Positions 48,024-58,923 of a DNA stretch of 64,000 nucleotides are shown here, one piece after another. The stretch's first letter is position 1. Each line of letters starts with the position of its first letter. Under the pieces are notes generated by a model. The model searched no databases, was not told where the DNA came from, and was given only the letters and a program-made list of their open reading frames with translations. The DNA is from Choanephora cucurbitarum (lineage: Eukaryota; Mucoromycota; Mucoromycetes; Mucorales; Choanephoraceae). Location: assembly GCA_025331435.1 (NCBI GenBank), contig JAIWNI010000001.1, positions 62,001-126,000 of the forward strand, in the 5' to 3' direction. The position numbers and the translations under genes are program-made.

Positions 48024-49707
48024 TCAAAGATACGTAAACGCTGTCCATGCAAGTACGCAAGTGATAACGATATCGACCATTTGAGCGATAATGTACAAAG
48101 TGACAAGCTTACCCAAACTACGAATGTTCTGCTTCATATCACTAATCTGGAGCCCCATGCCAATACTAACAAACGAGAGTGTAGAAAACCATTCAGAGAC
48201 ATAGAAACAAAATGAATTGACCAATGATCTTGTATCAGCATCATTCAATGTTGTGTTGAATAACACAGCAGTGATGATAAAGCCAATTACAAATTTAGGA
48301 AAGCGTTTCCAAAGTAAAACATATGCACTTTCTTTGGGTTTGGAAAGCGCATGAATGTTGCGCGGATGTTTGACAGAAGGTGTATTAATATCCTCTGTCT
48401 CCATAGCTTCTTGGGGCTGTGGTTGTATCAACAGCCTGTCTGGATTTTCGTTTTGCTTCAATAGTTCCTCTTCTCGCTTGTAAGCGGATTGGAGTTCATA
48501 TCGAGACCATGCCCAAGCCATTAGGACAGAGAGTGGACCAATTAAAACGTTCTGCATCATCTTAACAACAGCAGAAGTGTTAATTGCATCATGATCATCA
48601 TAAATGCTAGCAGCAGCAATCACAGCACCTGTGGAATCCACACATCCGCCAAACCATGCACCACTGACTGTTGGTGTTAACTCAAGTCGCTTGGCTACGT
48701 AAGGCAGAGCTATGATACTTGGGATAGTGAAAATTGAAATAATAGCAATTGGCATATCTGTTTTATGAGGTACACCCATACTGGATCCTAATGCAATAGC
48801 AGCAGAAGAGCCACAGATAAAGGTGGCACCTGACATGATGATAGCCGTTTGTGTATCAATGTTTAGTACTTGCCAACCAAAACAAGCAACAACCATAAAC
48901 AACGTAGGAGTATCGATCCAACTAACAAAAAGAGCACGAGGGGCTAGTGGTCGGAGTACACTGATATCAATACACAATAAGACAAGACTGATAGCAATAT
49001 ATAGCTCAGTCTGCTGGGCTACTTTTAGCCAAGGAGGCAAAATGTTGGACTTGGTAGCATAGGATAAACTGTTGCGAAGAAAGCAACCGAAAATAATGGC
49101 CCAAATTGAGTCCCCAATACTTGCCTTTTTCAGTATGACTAGTGGCCAAAAATAAAAAGTTCACACGATGAAATATTGTACATGAAAACCAATACATACC
49201 ATTATTTGCTAGTATTTTACTGACAAGAGCAATGAGGAAGACACACGCATAACCAGCAGGAAACTTGCGCCAATGGGGTGCCTTAATTGCTGTCATTGCA
49301 ATCCATAGCATGAGTCCCATAGCGAAACTAATGACAATCAACCCGTAGTTGCCCTTATGAGCGAATGTATAAAAGGGGTTCTTGTCCCAGTGAAGGAACT
49401 CAGGTGAAGGTATACCATGCTTCACAGCGGTCGAAATACAGCCAAAGAAGATCAATCCAATCCAGCAAGACCACCATTCTTCTGAATTCCACCACATCAA
49501 GAGAAACTTGTACTTGGCCCAGATTGATTTGATCCTACTATGTTCACAACTTTCATCTGTCTCTGTGGAAGAGGAAACATTGGTGGCAGTAGTTGAAGCC
49601 AGTGTCTCTGTAGATACATCGCTTGTCTTATTAGTGTTGAGTTGTGTTAATTCTAAGGCACCTGGACCGGCCGAAGTGATTTCAAGTGAAGGTCTTCTAT
49701 GTACCAT
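48024..49707 (-). CDS. YeiH-family (putative sulfate exporter) membrane protein, 2 exons, 540 aa
   Basis: Minus-strand exons are 49200-49707 and 48024-49138, with a 61-nt intron; the join gives VILKKASIGDSIWAII, a family segment. About ten or more hydrophobic helices are visible. The family signature ICGSSAAIALGSSMGV and the later WFGGCVDSTGAVIAAA match the bacterial YeiH/UPF0324 group. An N-terminal cytosolic extension of about 75 residues and a charged loop (KREEELLKQNENPDRLL) before the last three helices are not usual in bacterial members. Bacterial YeiH proteins are called putative sulfate exporters, but transport is not well shown. The gene has a spliceosomal intron and AT-biased codons like its neighbours, so if acquired from bacteria this was long ago. 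Confidence 0.85.
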
Positions 49708-51684
49708 GACACTTTATATCAAGTTGTTTGCAGAAAACAAGAAACAAGAAACAAAAAAAAACAAATAAGAAAAAAAATGTGTAAGTTTTGCTACAAGACA
49801 AGGTTCTTGACACACATATTTTTCTTTCTAAACCTGTCTAAATTTCTTTTTTTGTGACTGATCATATGTGTCATTATTCTTTGGAGAAATGTAGAGTAAC
49901 AATGGTTTTATAGTCTCTTATAACACGGATGTATATATTAAATGATAGACTAAGTCTAAGCAGAGCAATAAATAAAGAAGAAGAGGAAAGAATCACAACG
50001 AAAAAGAGTGGCTGAAAGTAGTTTAGATGTAAAGCAGTAAAGTAAGGGGAACAAAAGCAGTAACAAGAGAAAGAAAAAGAGACAAAAAAAGAAACGAACA
50101 GAAATAGTTTATTTATATTTGCATGAATCAGCGCTGATCCTATTTTTCTGTCAAAATAGAAAACATGGCATTTTGACATGCATGGCGAGCATAATGACGA
50201 TTATTGCGTTATCGTTAAATGAAGCCTTCTTGTTGGCCAAAAGAAATCGAGACAGCGAATCAAATTAATTGAACTGAAAGCTCAGTAAAGTTGCACAAAT
50301 TTGTGTTGCACCAACTAGAAAAAAAGAAAGAATGCTCTCTTGTCTTTATACAGACCCTAGTATAGATTCTGTAGATTCAAGGTCAAATTCTGTAATTTCT
50401 GTGAACTCGTCGCCTCAATCATACTCGTCCCTTGTTTTTGACGTATGCTTAAGCGAATGACAAACTGCTCTTGTATCATGTTGCTTCTCATTTGAGAGTT
50501 GGACAAACTTGATGTCATGTTTCTTTGTTGGACGCTGCAAACTCCCTCAGTTCTTGTAAAAAAGATGTCTCGGCAGGTGGAATAAAGCATTAAGACAGAG
50601 ATGTATCAATAATAATCATGTGATGTATGATTACAATACGGAGCGTACGGATCCAAAGGTAATTCAAAAAGCTTGATGTATTTACAAACGCAGTCTAAAC
50701 CTTTGCATTGTATTTTGAGTAGTAAGTTCTTTGCTGATATTTGTAAGGAGCTTTTCTTGGCAAAATTGAAAAACAAAAATAAATCACATTTCCTCCATAT
50801 GCATGGCTTAACATATCAAGTGACAAATTCAGTAAGATAAAATGCGATGAAGATTTCAAAATGCTAAACTAAAAGAACAGCATATGCCAACGAACTTGCA
50901 TAAAGCTGAAATTCGTACACAACGCAAATACTATATGAATGTCTTGATCAATACAGTCTTGGACTTGCAACTTTGTCTAATGATGAGTTATGCTTGTGTA
51001 AAGTGAAACAGAAAATGGCTTTTAGAATTACGTCCACCTGTTGTTGTCTCTCTAGATGCAATAACATTCTCTTCTCTGAGCTTAGTGCCTTAAAAGACCG
51101 CCCCCTGACTTTGTTGTCCAGGTACAAGGCAACGAGAGAATCATCAACAGCATTGACGAAATCAAGGCGCGAAGGCTTGTCTTGAAAGTGTAGCCCGCAA
51201 CACCTACAGATCTAGTCTATTTGTGTTAAATATGATTTGAAAGTATGAGTTGAAAAACTCATTGGTATTCCAAGTTCAAGGTATTTACGACACAATGTGT
51301 AAACAGAAAAGAGGTAAGAACTAACACATCAAGTGATGTACATGTTGCTTTTCTGAACATAAGAAAAATAGAGATGAATCTCTTTGAGTCTATTATCCTT
51401 TTTCGCACCTAATGCCTTCATGTTATATATTAGGAGCGTCAGCAATTCAAAGATGTTAAAGGTACATTTTCCTTGGATTAGTTGAAGCTTCATCAAGTTG
51501 TCAACCAAAGTCTACTATCAATAAATAAACACATCATTGAGTTTTTTTTTAGATAAAAAATTATTTATTCAGGTATTAACAGTTGTGTATGATATTAAAT
51601 GCAAATTATGTAGTGTAGCTTTGGGTTTGTGTATAGGAGAAAAAGCAAAGGGAATATAGAATAAGATGACACAATCTATAGGAC
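49708..51684. other. 2-kb intergenic region
   Basis: The spacer lies between the YeiH-like start and the HSP90 stop, both on the minus strand. It is AT-rich with A/T runs. Short frames at 49874-50179, 50357-50590 and 50973-51185 show no domain. No RNA gene or repeat unit is apparent. Confidence 0.5.
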
Positions 51685-53862
51685 TTAATCAACTTCTTCC
51701 ATCTTTGAGTTTTCAACAACTTTTTGAGTGGCTGAGGAGTCTTGACCAGCAGAGGAATCTTCAGAGATATCCATTGGTTCGTCTTCAATACTGAGACCAA
51801 GTGAGATCATGCGGTTGATGCGAGTAGCAAAGGAGCTAGGATCATCCAAGGTAAAACCAGAGGTTAAAAGAGAAGTCTCGAACAACAGAGCAACAAGATC
51901 TTTGAGAGTACGATCATTGGTATCAGCTGAAGCCTTTTCTTTAAGTGCCTTGACAATAGGATGACGAGGGTTCAATTCAAGTGTCTTCTTAGAAGCCATG
52001 TAGCTTGACATGGAAGAATCACGAAGAGCTTGTGCTTTCATAATACGTTCCATGTTAGCAGACCAACCAAACTGACCAGTAGTCAAGACACAAGGAGAAT
52101 CAGTCAAGATTTGAGAAAGAACCACCTTTTCAATCTTGTCGCCCAAGATTTCTTTGACAGCTTTACAGAGACCTTCGAATTCCTTTTGTTCTTGTTCACG
52201 GGCCTTCTTCTCTTCTTCGTCTTCCTCAATTTCAGCACCTTCCTTGGTGATACAGACAAGCTTCTTGTTATCATATTCCTTGAGTTGAGTGATGGCATAT
52301 TCATCAATAGGATCAGTCATCAAGAGTACTTCAATGTTCTTTTTCTTGAAGCCTTCCAAGAAAGGTGAGTTTTCAACAGCTGTCTTGGATTCACCTGTGA
52401 TGTAGTAGATGTTCTTTTGCTTTTCAGGCATACGAGTCACATAATCCTTCAAAGAAGTGAGTTCATCGCTAGACTTGGTAGAGTGGTAGCGCAACAAGTC
52501 AGCAAGTTTGGAGCGGTTTTGAGAGTCTTCATGAATACCGAGCTTGATGTTCTTGCTGAAAGCTTCATAGAACTTGTCAAAGTTTTCCTTGTCTTCAGCA
52601 ATTTCTTGGAACATTTCAAGACACTTCTTGACCAGGTTCTTACGGATGACCTTCAAGATCTTATTCTGTTGGAGCATTTCACGAGAGATATTCAAAGGAA
52701 GATCCTCAGAGTCAACAACACCCTTGATAAAGTTGAGCCATTCAGGGATTAAGTCTTCACAGTCATCCATGATAAAGACGCGACGAACATAGAGCTTGAT
52801 GTTGTTTCTCTTCTTCTTGGTTTCAAACAAGTCGAAAGGAGCGCGCTTAGGTACGAAAAGGATAGCACGGAACTCTAGTTGACCTTCTACAGAGAAATGC
52901 TTGACGGCCAAGTGGTCTTCCCAATCGTTTGTTAAAGCCTTGTAGAATTCAGCGTACTCTTCTGACTTGATGTCTTCAGGGTTACGAGTCCAGAGAGGCT
53001 TGGTCTTGTTGAGTTCTTCGTTTTCGGTTACAGTCTCCTTTACAGTCTTTTTCTTCTTTTCATCCTTCTTGTCTTCTTCGTCTTCGACTTCTTCAATCTT
53101 AGCACCTTCAGAGACAGACTTCTCCTCTACCTCTTCGTCTTCTACTTCTTTCTCTACTTCCTTTTCAACCACCAATTGAATAGGGTAAGAGATAAATTCA
53201 GAGTGCTTCTTGACAATATCCTTAATTCTTCTCTCTTCCAAGTACTCCATTTGGTCTTCCTTCATAAACAAGCGAAGTTCAGTACCACGCTTGATGGATG
53301 GGTTTACAGTGTCACGAGTGATAGTGAATGAGCCTCCAGCAGCAGACTCCCAAATGTATTGCTCATCATCATTGTGCTTAGTAATGACCTGAACCTTGTC
53401 AGCTACCAAATAAGCAGAATAGAAACCAACACCGAATTGACCAATCATGGAAATATCAGCACCAGAAGAGAGAGCTTCCATGAAAGCCTTAGTACCAGAC
53501 TTAGCAATAGTACCCAAGTTGTTGACCAAATCAGCCTTGGTCATACCAATACCAGTATCGCGAATAGAAAGGACCTTGTTGTTCTTGTCAGGTGTGATAC
53601 GAATGTAGAGTTCCTTTTCTTCATCAAGCACGCTAGGGTCAGTCAATGATTGGTATCGTACTTTATCTAAAGCATCAGAAGCGTTTGAAATCAATTCACG
53701 CAAGAAGATTTCCTAAAGAAGAGAAGATTGATAAGTTTATGAAGGATTAACATAACATTGTTTAGGGTGCATTACCTTGTTTGAATAGAAAGTGTTGATG
53801 ATCAAACTCATCAACTGAGAGATTTCAGCTTGGAATGAGAAAGTTTCTTGTTCAGCGCTCAT
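51685..53862 (-). CDS. HSP90: Cytosolic HSP90 chaperone, 2 exons, 704 aa
   Basis: Minus-strand exons are 53776-53862 (29 codons) and 51685-53712, with a 63-nt intron. HSP90 is the ATP-driven chaperone for kinases, receptors and many other clients. The N-terminal GHKL ATPase site is intact ([54 protein letters not shown]). A charged linker of E and K runs follows at about 220-265, then the middle domain with [14 protein letters not shown] and YYITGESK, and the C-terminal dimerisation domain. It ends in MEEVD, the TPR co-chaperone dock of cytosolic forms. Length and codon bias (C-ending, AAG) are as in a strongly expressed gene. A heat-shock element lies 185 bp upstream. Confidence 0.98.
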
Positions 53863-54493
53863 GTATTCTTGCTTAATTAGATTAGAGAAGTATGTAGAAT
53901 TGAGAAAGATGAGTATGTTCCATTGTCTCTTTATCTTCTTTATATATCCATTTGATTTAAAGTCAGCATTTTTTCGAGTAAGTTCCAGCAGAACCAAAAT
54001 TGTACATTACGCTGGAAGGAAAGAAAAAGGGAAAATAGATGCTTGTTTCTAGAAAAACCGAGAAAAAGATTCTTTTCCAAAGAAAGCCTCTGGATTGCTC
54101 CTGTGATGACAAATACATAACCTAATTCTATTTCAATTCTCTTCAGTCAGGAACTGGTTCTATTGAATAACTAACAATGTGCGTATTTAGTACAATATTG
54201 ATAAATCAAATCTTGATGTAAACTAGCTCTCAATAATACAGTTTGATAATGTTGTCTTGTGTATAAGAAACTATGCTGTTCTAAACAAAGCGTGCTATCT
54301 CTATAGCTCAATGTAAACCAAGAGGAGTACAAGCTTTATATTCATATTTCATCATCTTGGAACACATGTTAAATCAATCTTCTTATCATTCTCTCCTTTT
54401 TTTTTATCTTTAATGCAAAAAGTGTATTGTTTTGTTTAAACTATGTTTATTTGTAAATTTTATTTTTTGGTCATCAATCTAGAAATAAACGAT
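53863..54493. other. HSP90 promoter region and RPL35 3' flank
   Basis: The 631 bp hold the HSP90 promoter next to 53862 and the RPL35 3' end next to 54494. Apart from the heat-shock element at 54047 the region is AT-rich and shows no gene. Confidence 0.6.
54047..54054. promoter_or_regulatory. Candidate heat-shock element upstream of HSP90
   Basis: TTCTAGAA is a perfect tail-to-tail pair of the Hsf1 unit (nTTCnnGAAn), 185 bp upstream of the HSP90 ATG. Looser TTC/GAA pairs lie around it (TTCTTTTCC at 54070-54078, GTTCCAGCAGAAC at 53982-53994). Position and gene identity make regulation by heat-shock factor likely. Confidence 0.7.
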
Positions 54494-55372
54494 TTAGGCC
54501 TTGACAGCGTACTTGCGGATGGGGAAGTGAGCTTCCTTCTTTTGTTGACGAACAGTCTTCTTGGACTTTTCGAAGGGAGTCAAAGCTCTACGCATAGCAC
54601 GGGTCTTCTTGACACGGAGATCCAAGGGAGTGAAACGCTTCTTTTGGTAGAAAAGACGGAGTTGTTCACGTTGGGTTTGGTTGATGACAGTCAAGACACG
54701 GGCAACGTTCTTACGAGCTTCACCACTATACATAAAATATGAGTACAATGATTCCTTTAAATCATACACACACACACACACACACACACAGAATGTAACT
54801 ATAAGCACTTTCATTTTTCTATCTTCCTCTTTCCCTCCCTAACTCTCCCAATGCTTTCATATAGAGCTGTCTAAAGTTGTGTGTGCGCATGTATGTGTAA
54901 AAAGTGCGTTTGTAGTAAGACTTACACTTCTTGGACACGACCACCGGCAACCTTTTGGACGCGGATGTTAGCGAGTTGTTGCTTTTGTTCGTCAAGGACC
55001 TTGAGGAGCTCGGCCTTGTTCTTGTTACGGAGTTCGTGAGCTTTGACGGCAACCTAATAAACACAAAGGTTAATAAAACAAAGCCAAAGTGACAGAAGCA
55101 GTCAAGTCAGTGAAAGCATGGCATTCAAGATGAGCTGAATCAGTACAGATGGTACGGCAATATACAATGTTGAAGTCCGTGTCACTGAAATAGTTTACGC
55201 TGAAGGATCTTGTGCTGTCATCGTCAACGTCGTTTCTCTTTCATTTTTGCTTTTCATATATAAATCAAAAGATCATACGGAACTGAATCTGATATGAAGA
55301 TAACTACATTCTCGGCTGCAATGCTGACTGACTTGACTTTGCTTCTGATGAATGGATGTCTGAACTAACCAT
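54494..55372 (-). CDS. RPL35: 60S ribosomal protein uL29, 3 exons, 120 aa
   Basis: Minus-strand exons are 55370-55372 (ATG alone), 54926-55053 and 54494-54725. The protein lies at the exit tunnel of the large subunit. Exon 2 reads [20 protein letters not shown] and continues into [13 protein letters not shown]; exon 3 holds [38 protein letters not shown] and the ending [14 protein letters not shown]. Length equals yeast Rpl35. The first exon is inferred: ATG followed by the donor GTTAGT at 55367-55369 gives M-VAVKAHEL in phase and mirrors the ATG-only exon of RPL43. This makes intron 1 316 nt and intron 2 200 nt, long for this genome. Intron 2 carries a CA microsatellite. Confidence 0.92.
54766..54790. 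repeat. (AC)n microsatellite in RPL35 intron 2
   Basis: Twenty-five bases of alternating A and C (TG on the coding strand) lie 40 nt from the 3' splice site of RPL35 intron 2. Confidence 0.95.
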
Positions 55373-55485
55373 TTGGATAGATGGATGATTATTAAGAGGA
55401 GGGTTCTAATGATTACTCCCTTCTGGGCCTATAGTCAATCTTTTTTTTTCCCCTACACAGTGGGGGGTGAAAAAGAGGGGAAAGA

Positions 55486-55521
55486 GTCCGGGGATATGTA
55501 TATAATTCCGGACATCGGATA
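55486..55521 (-). promoter_or_regulatory. TATCCGAYG/CCCCGGAC motif pair upstream of RPL35
   Basis: Read in gene orientation, TATCCGATG and CCGGA at 55507-55521 are followed by CCCCGGAC at 55486-55493, 114 bp before the RPL35 ATG. The same two words in the same order stand 80 bp before RPL43. The motif is inferred from this pairing only. Confidence 0.5.
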
Positions 55522-55551
55522 TTTTTTTATTATTGTTCAAAAATTGAAATT

Positions 55552-57294
55552 CTAAATCATATCATCATCCTCTATATCTTCTTGAATGTTTTCTATCATG
55601 TCATCTTCAGCAGCAACCGTAGTTTGATGCTGTGATACTAATTCTTGTTGCGTATGAGGCAAAGGGTGTTTTTGCTTTACAATTGCTGCATCTAGAGGTA
55701 CATCGTTCCAAATCTGATTTAAGACAGAGATTGGTAACTGACGAAAACCAGCAGTATGTGAGACAGCTCCAAAATATCTAAAGATGAATTGTAGAGAGGC
55801 TTGTTGAAGACCTCTCTGTTCAGACAGAGTAGCAGCATGGTAAATCTTGCTCACATGGTCTATATCCATTTTCTTAAACAACTGTCGAACACAGAGTGCC
55901 AGTAGCCGTGGTAATAGGTAAACATGAGCCATGACCATGAGATCAGCAATCAATTCAGTTGTAAAACTAGGATCATTGAGCGTATCTGTATAGAGATAGC
56001 GCACAAAACTTTCTAACGTCGATTTGGGCTCAGACATGGTAATTGAATTGCTGACAGATTCTGCCATACCACTCTCGATTAGATGGACAAAATGAGGCCA
56101 ACGAGCATAGAGCACAAGACGATGTACATAGATAGGAGCGGACTGAGGTTCATTTAGTGAATATATGGCAAAATCAGTGTTCTGTTTCTGTTGCTGACCC
56201 AGCAAAAGACTGATCAAGTCTGTACCCAATTGAGGTGGTGGTACAGGCACAATACCAAGTTCTTCAAGTTCTACCTTAAGCACCATACCAAAAAATTCAT
56301 CTGGATCTTCTTCATTCGTACCAAAGAGATAAAAAGAGGTGTGGTGTTCAGCCATAGAGAAGCAATGCCAATTACAGCTCTCATAGCGAGCACCAGACTC
56401 CTTAAACTGCCATTGCATGGAAGGTAGATCGAGCGACCATAGACCGGTAGTGGCCGTCTCAAGCATGGTAGCCTCACGAAAGGGGACTGTGATCAATACA
56501 ATCAATTGATCGCCGCAGATCTGAGCAAATCGTTGTCCTGCCAGTGAAGGGGCAGAGGGTGAACTGATGTCCAGTTGTGTAACGCGATCTGTCTTGTTCA
56601 GGTCAATGAATGCCAAATGATTTGAACGACTCATGTCTTCCCTTAGCCCGCCAAAGAGATAAAGTCGTGAATTATATACAAAACTCATGTGCTGAACACG
56701 CGTCACAAAGGGTATTGGAGCTTCCCATTCCCAAGTTGTTAAGTCCAATGTCAATAGGGTATCTGCGAAACGCACACTCGATCCTACATACGCGCCACCT
56801 GCGACATAGAGCTTATTTTCATGAATTGTAGCCGAATGTCGAATACGTCCTTCTGGTATAAATCCATGAGGCTGTGGATGCCACCATGTCAATGTATTTA
56901 GGTCAAGGACAACTATATCGTTAAAATAAACATCTTCTTCTGAATTACCACCAAAGATGACCAGTTTATCATTGTTCCACAAGGTAGCTGAATGATCGTT
57001 TCTTTTGGCTGGTGGATCACCTTTGGTATAGATAACTTGAGTCCATTGACAAGACTCTTTGTAGTCAAGTTTGAATAGCTTGTTGTTGATTTCGTCAGTG
57101 TACTGGTCAAAACCACCAAACACATAAATGGCATCGTCTACTGTGGTCAAAGACGCGCCTACAAGAGAAGCAAGCCTTTCACCTGTTGTCTTTATAGGCT
57201 CTGAGTAGTGTATAATAGGTATGCCATTGGAAGAGGGTGTTCTATCTCTTGTAGGTGTATTGACTGTTGTACGAGGTGAACTAGGTCGAGACAT
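55552..57294 (-). CDS. Kelch-BTB protein (Ral2/LZTR1-like), 580 aa
   Basis: A single coding exon. Residues 35-330 carry about six kelch repeats, each with a double-glycine strand and downstream aromatic residues (AIYVFGGFDQYTDEINNK, KLVIFGGNSEEDVYFND, KLYVAGGAYVGSSVRFAD, RLYLFGGLREDMSRSNH). They form a propeller. Residues 380-530 form a BTB/POZ-type domain with BACK-like helices (YVHRLVLYARWPHFVHLIES, LESFVRYLYTDTL, LLALCVRQLFKKMDI). Kelch-BTB proteins are usually cullin-3 adaptors; LZTR1 and fungal Ral2 of this layout act in Ras signalling. I chose MSRPSSP at 57294. An upstream in-frame ATG (57333) lies in a poly-T/acceptor-like stretch ending GCATAG, so a 5'-UTR intron is likely. It is divergent from RPL43. 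Confidence 0.87.
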   Translation of the reverse strand: MSRPSSPRTTVNTPTRDRTPSSNGIPIIHYSEPIKTTGERLASLVGASLTTVDDAIYVFGGFDQYTDEINNKLFKLDYKESCQWTQVIYTKGDPPAKRNDHSATLWNNDKLVIFGGNSEEDVYFNDIVVLDLNTLTWWHPQPHGFIPEGRIRHSATIHENKLYVAGGAYVGSSVRFADTLLTLDLTTWEWEAPIPFVTRVQHMSFVYNSRLYLFGGLREDMSRSNHLAFIDLNKTDRVTQLDISSPSAPSLAGQRFAQICGDQLIVLITVPFREATMLETATTGLWSLDLPSMQWQFKESGARYESCNWHCFSMAEHHTSFYLFGTNEEDPDEFFGMVLKVELEELGIVPVPPPQLGTDLISLLLGQQQKQNTDFAIYSLNEPQSAPIYVHRLVLYARWPHFVHLIESGMAESVSNSITMSEPKSTLESFVRYLYTDTLNDPSFTTELIADLMVMAHVYLLPRLLALCVRQLFKKMDIDHVSKIYHAATLSEQRGLQQASLQFIFRYFGAVSHTAGFRQLPISVLNQIWNDVPLDAAIVKQKHPLPHTQQELVSQHQTTVAAEDDMIENIQEDIEDDDMI

Positions 57295-57590
57295 ATCTAT
57301 GCAAAAAAAAAAAAGGAAATTATGTATACCCAAAAAGAAAAAAAAAAGAATTTAGAATTGATGTGTCACTATTAAAAAAATAAATAAAAGAAGAAAGTAC
57401 TAAGGAAAATTAGAATGGGCTTACTCCAGTTATGCTTATTCTTTCAAGGCAATTTGCAGGTACAAACCAGTATTATCTGATAGCCTAAATGAAGGGATAA
57501 TACAGAGCTAAGCTAATATTCTTACCTTCCCTCTTCCTTTTTCTTAGGCGATTTTATTGTTATGAATTATCATGCAACTCACTTCATTTG

Positions 57591-57651
57591 TTAGTCCGAC
57601 TGAATTTTTTAGTGTCGGAACATAGCCTCTTATCCGACGCACACCCCGGAC
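57591..57651 (+). promoter_or_regulatory. CGGA-rich promoter cluster upstream of RPL43
   Basis: Within 61 bp are TTAGTCCGAC, an inverted GTCGGA at 57614-57619, TATCCGACG at 57631-57639 and CCCCGGAC at 57644-57651, 80 bp before the ATG. TCCGAC and GTCGGA form a 6-bp inverted repeat. The cluster stands out in an otherwise AT-rich spacer and shares two words with the RPL35 upstream region. Confidence 0.5.
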
Positions 57652-57730
57652 AGCGAGAAGTTCATTCTAAACTAAATGGCTAGCTCTCGTTTCCAAGTCT
57701 ATACCTCCTCCTCTTTGGTACTCATTCAAA

Positions 57731-58263
57731 ATGGTAAATATACACTAGAAGTCCATCCATCCGTTCCGTATATATGCTATAGATCTATTGCTTTTGGATA
57801 AGAATAGAACTCTGGAAACGATCGATATAGAGAACGATATGGAATCAAGCGGATGGAAGAGGATGTTGCATCTAGACTCAATGAATAACAGACCGATTGA
57901 CTCTATTTCCTTTTTTTTTTCTATCATGTTAGGTCAAGCGCACTAAGAAGGTCGGCATCACCGGTAAATACGGTACCCGTTATGGTGCCTCTCTCAGAAA
58001 GACCGTCAAGAAGATGGAAATCACCCAACACTCCAAGTACACCTGTACTTTCTGTGGTAAGGACGCTGTCAAGCGTACTGCTGTCGGTATCTGGAAGTGT
58101 AAGGGTTGTAAGAAGACCTTGGCTGGTGGTGCTTACACTGTCTCGTAAGTGATTAAGATAGCTTATAAAACGTGTGTTTACTTACTATTGTTTATTTAGC
58201 ACCACTGCTGCTGCCACTGTCCGTTCCACCGTTCGTCGTCTCCGTGAATTGGCCGAAATCTAA
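57731..58263 (+). CDS. RPL43: 60S ribosomal protein eL43, 3 exons, 92 aa
   Basis: Exons are 57731-57733 (ATG alone), 57933-58144 and 58200-58263, introns 199 and 55 nt. The join reads [20 protein letters not shown], the invariant start of eL43. The zinc ribbon is intact ([12 protein letters not shown] with C-x2-C, then WKCKGCKKT with C-x2-C), and the end [13 protein letters not shown] is typical. Length equals the yeast protein (92). It is a surface zinc protein of the large ribosomal subunit. Codon use is strongly C-biased. The ATG-only first exon and long first intron parallel RPL35, which supports both models. Confidence 0.97.
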
Positions 58264-58923
58264 GGTGGTTCATTATTTGTAAACCATATACAATAAAACA
58301 GATTGCCTCATATTTTTTTTTTCATTCTATTGTATATGTTTCTATGTGAATTTAATTGTTGGCTAGATATAAATTCGATTAGTTGCCACTTTTGAAAGTT
58401 TTATTTTCTATTGTTCCTGAACGTAATTGACGCTAGCCATAATTAACAAGTAGACTAGAGTTTAATACATTAATGCAAGATTCATAACAACAGCTTTTTG
58501 TGTTTATAGGCTGAAAGCTCCATTCTTCCTTTTTGTTCAAATAAAAAGTACACTAACTGTGTGGTCATACTATACCTCCCAAAAAAAAGAAAACTTCAGT
58601 TTCTTGACCCCATACTTTTTGTCGTATCTGAATAGATCATTGAATTGAGGTGATGTGTATATGTACAGATGTGTCTTATACTCTTCATGAAAGTATTTGG
58701 GAAAAGGTTAACCTATTAAATGCAAGAGATGTATACGACAAAATCAGAGCCTCAATTACACATGCAAGAATATGAAAGACACAGTAATAGGCTCTACACT
58801 TCCATTAAGAGACAGTGTTGAATAGTAGAAAACAAAAGGAAGGAGACATGTATATACGTTATTTATTTATAATTATTGTGTCAACTATTTTCTTTCAGTT
58901 GAATGCTTGCATCATCATTCTTC
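58264..58923. other. Convergent intergenic region RPL43 / Yra1
   Basis: The 660 bp between the two stops are AT-rich with A/T runs, including AATAAA at 58294-58299 just after RPL43. No gene, repeat unit or RNA fold is evident. Confidence 0.55.

Noticed and set aside
54766..54790. CRISPR or telomere-like repeat
   Set aside because: It is a plain dinucleotide microsatellite; no spaced repeats or telomeric units occur in the window.
57295..57333. Upstream start of the kelch-BTB protein
   Set aside because: The extra residues are coded by a poly-T stretch ending GCATAG just before the second ATG, which looks like a 3' splice site of a 5'-UTR intron.
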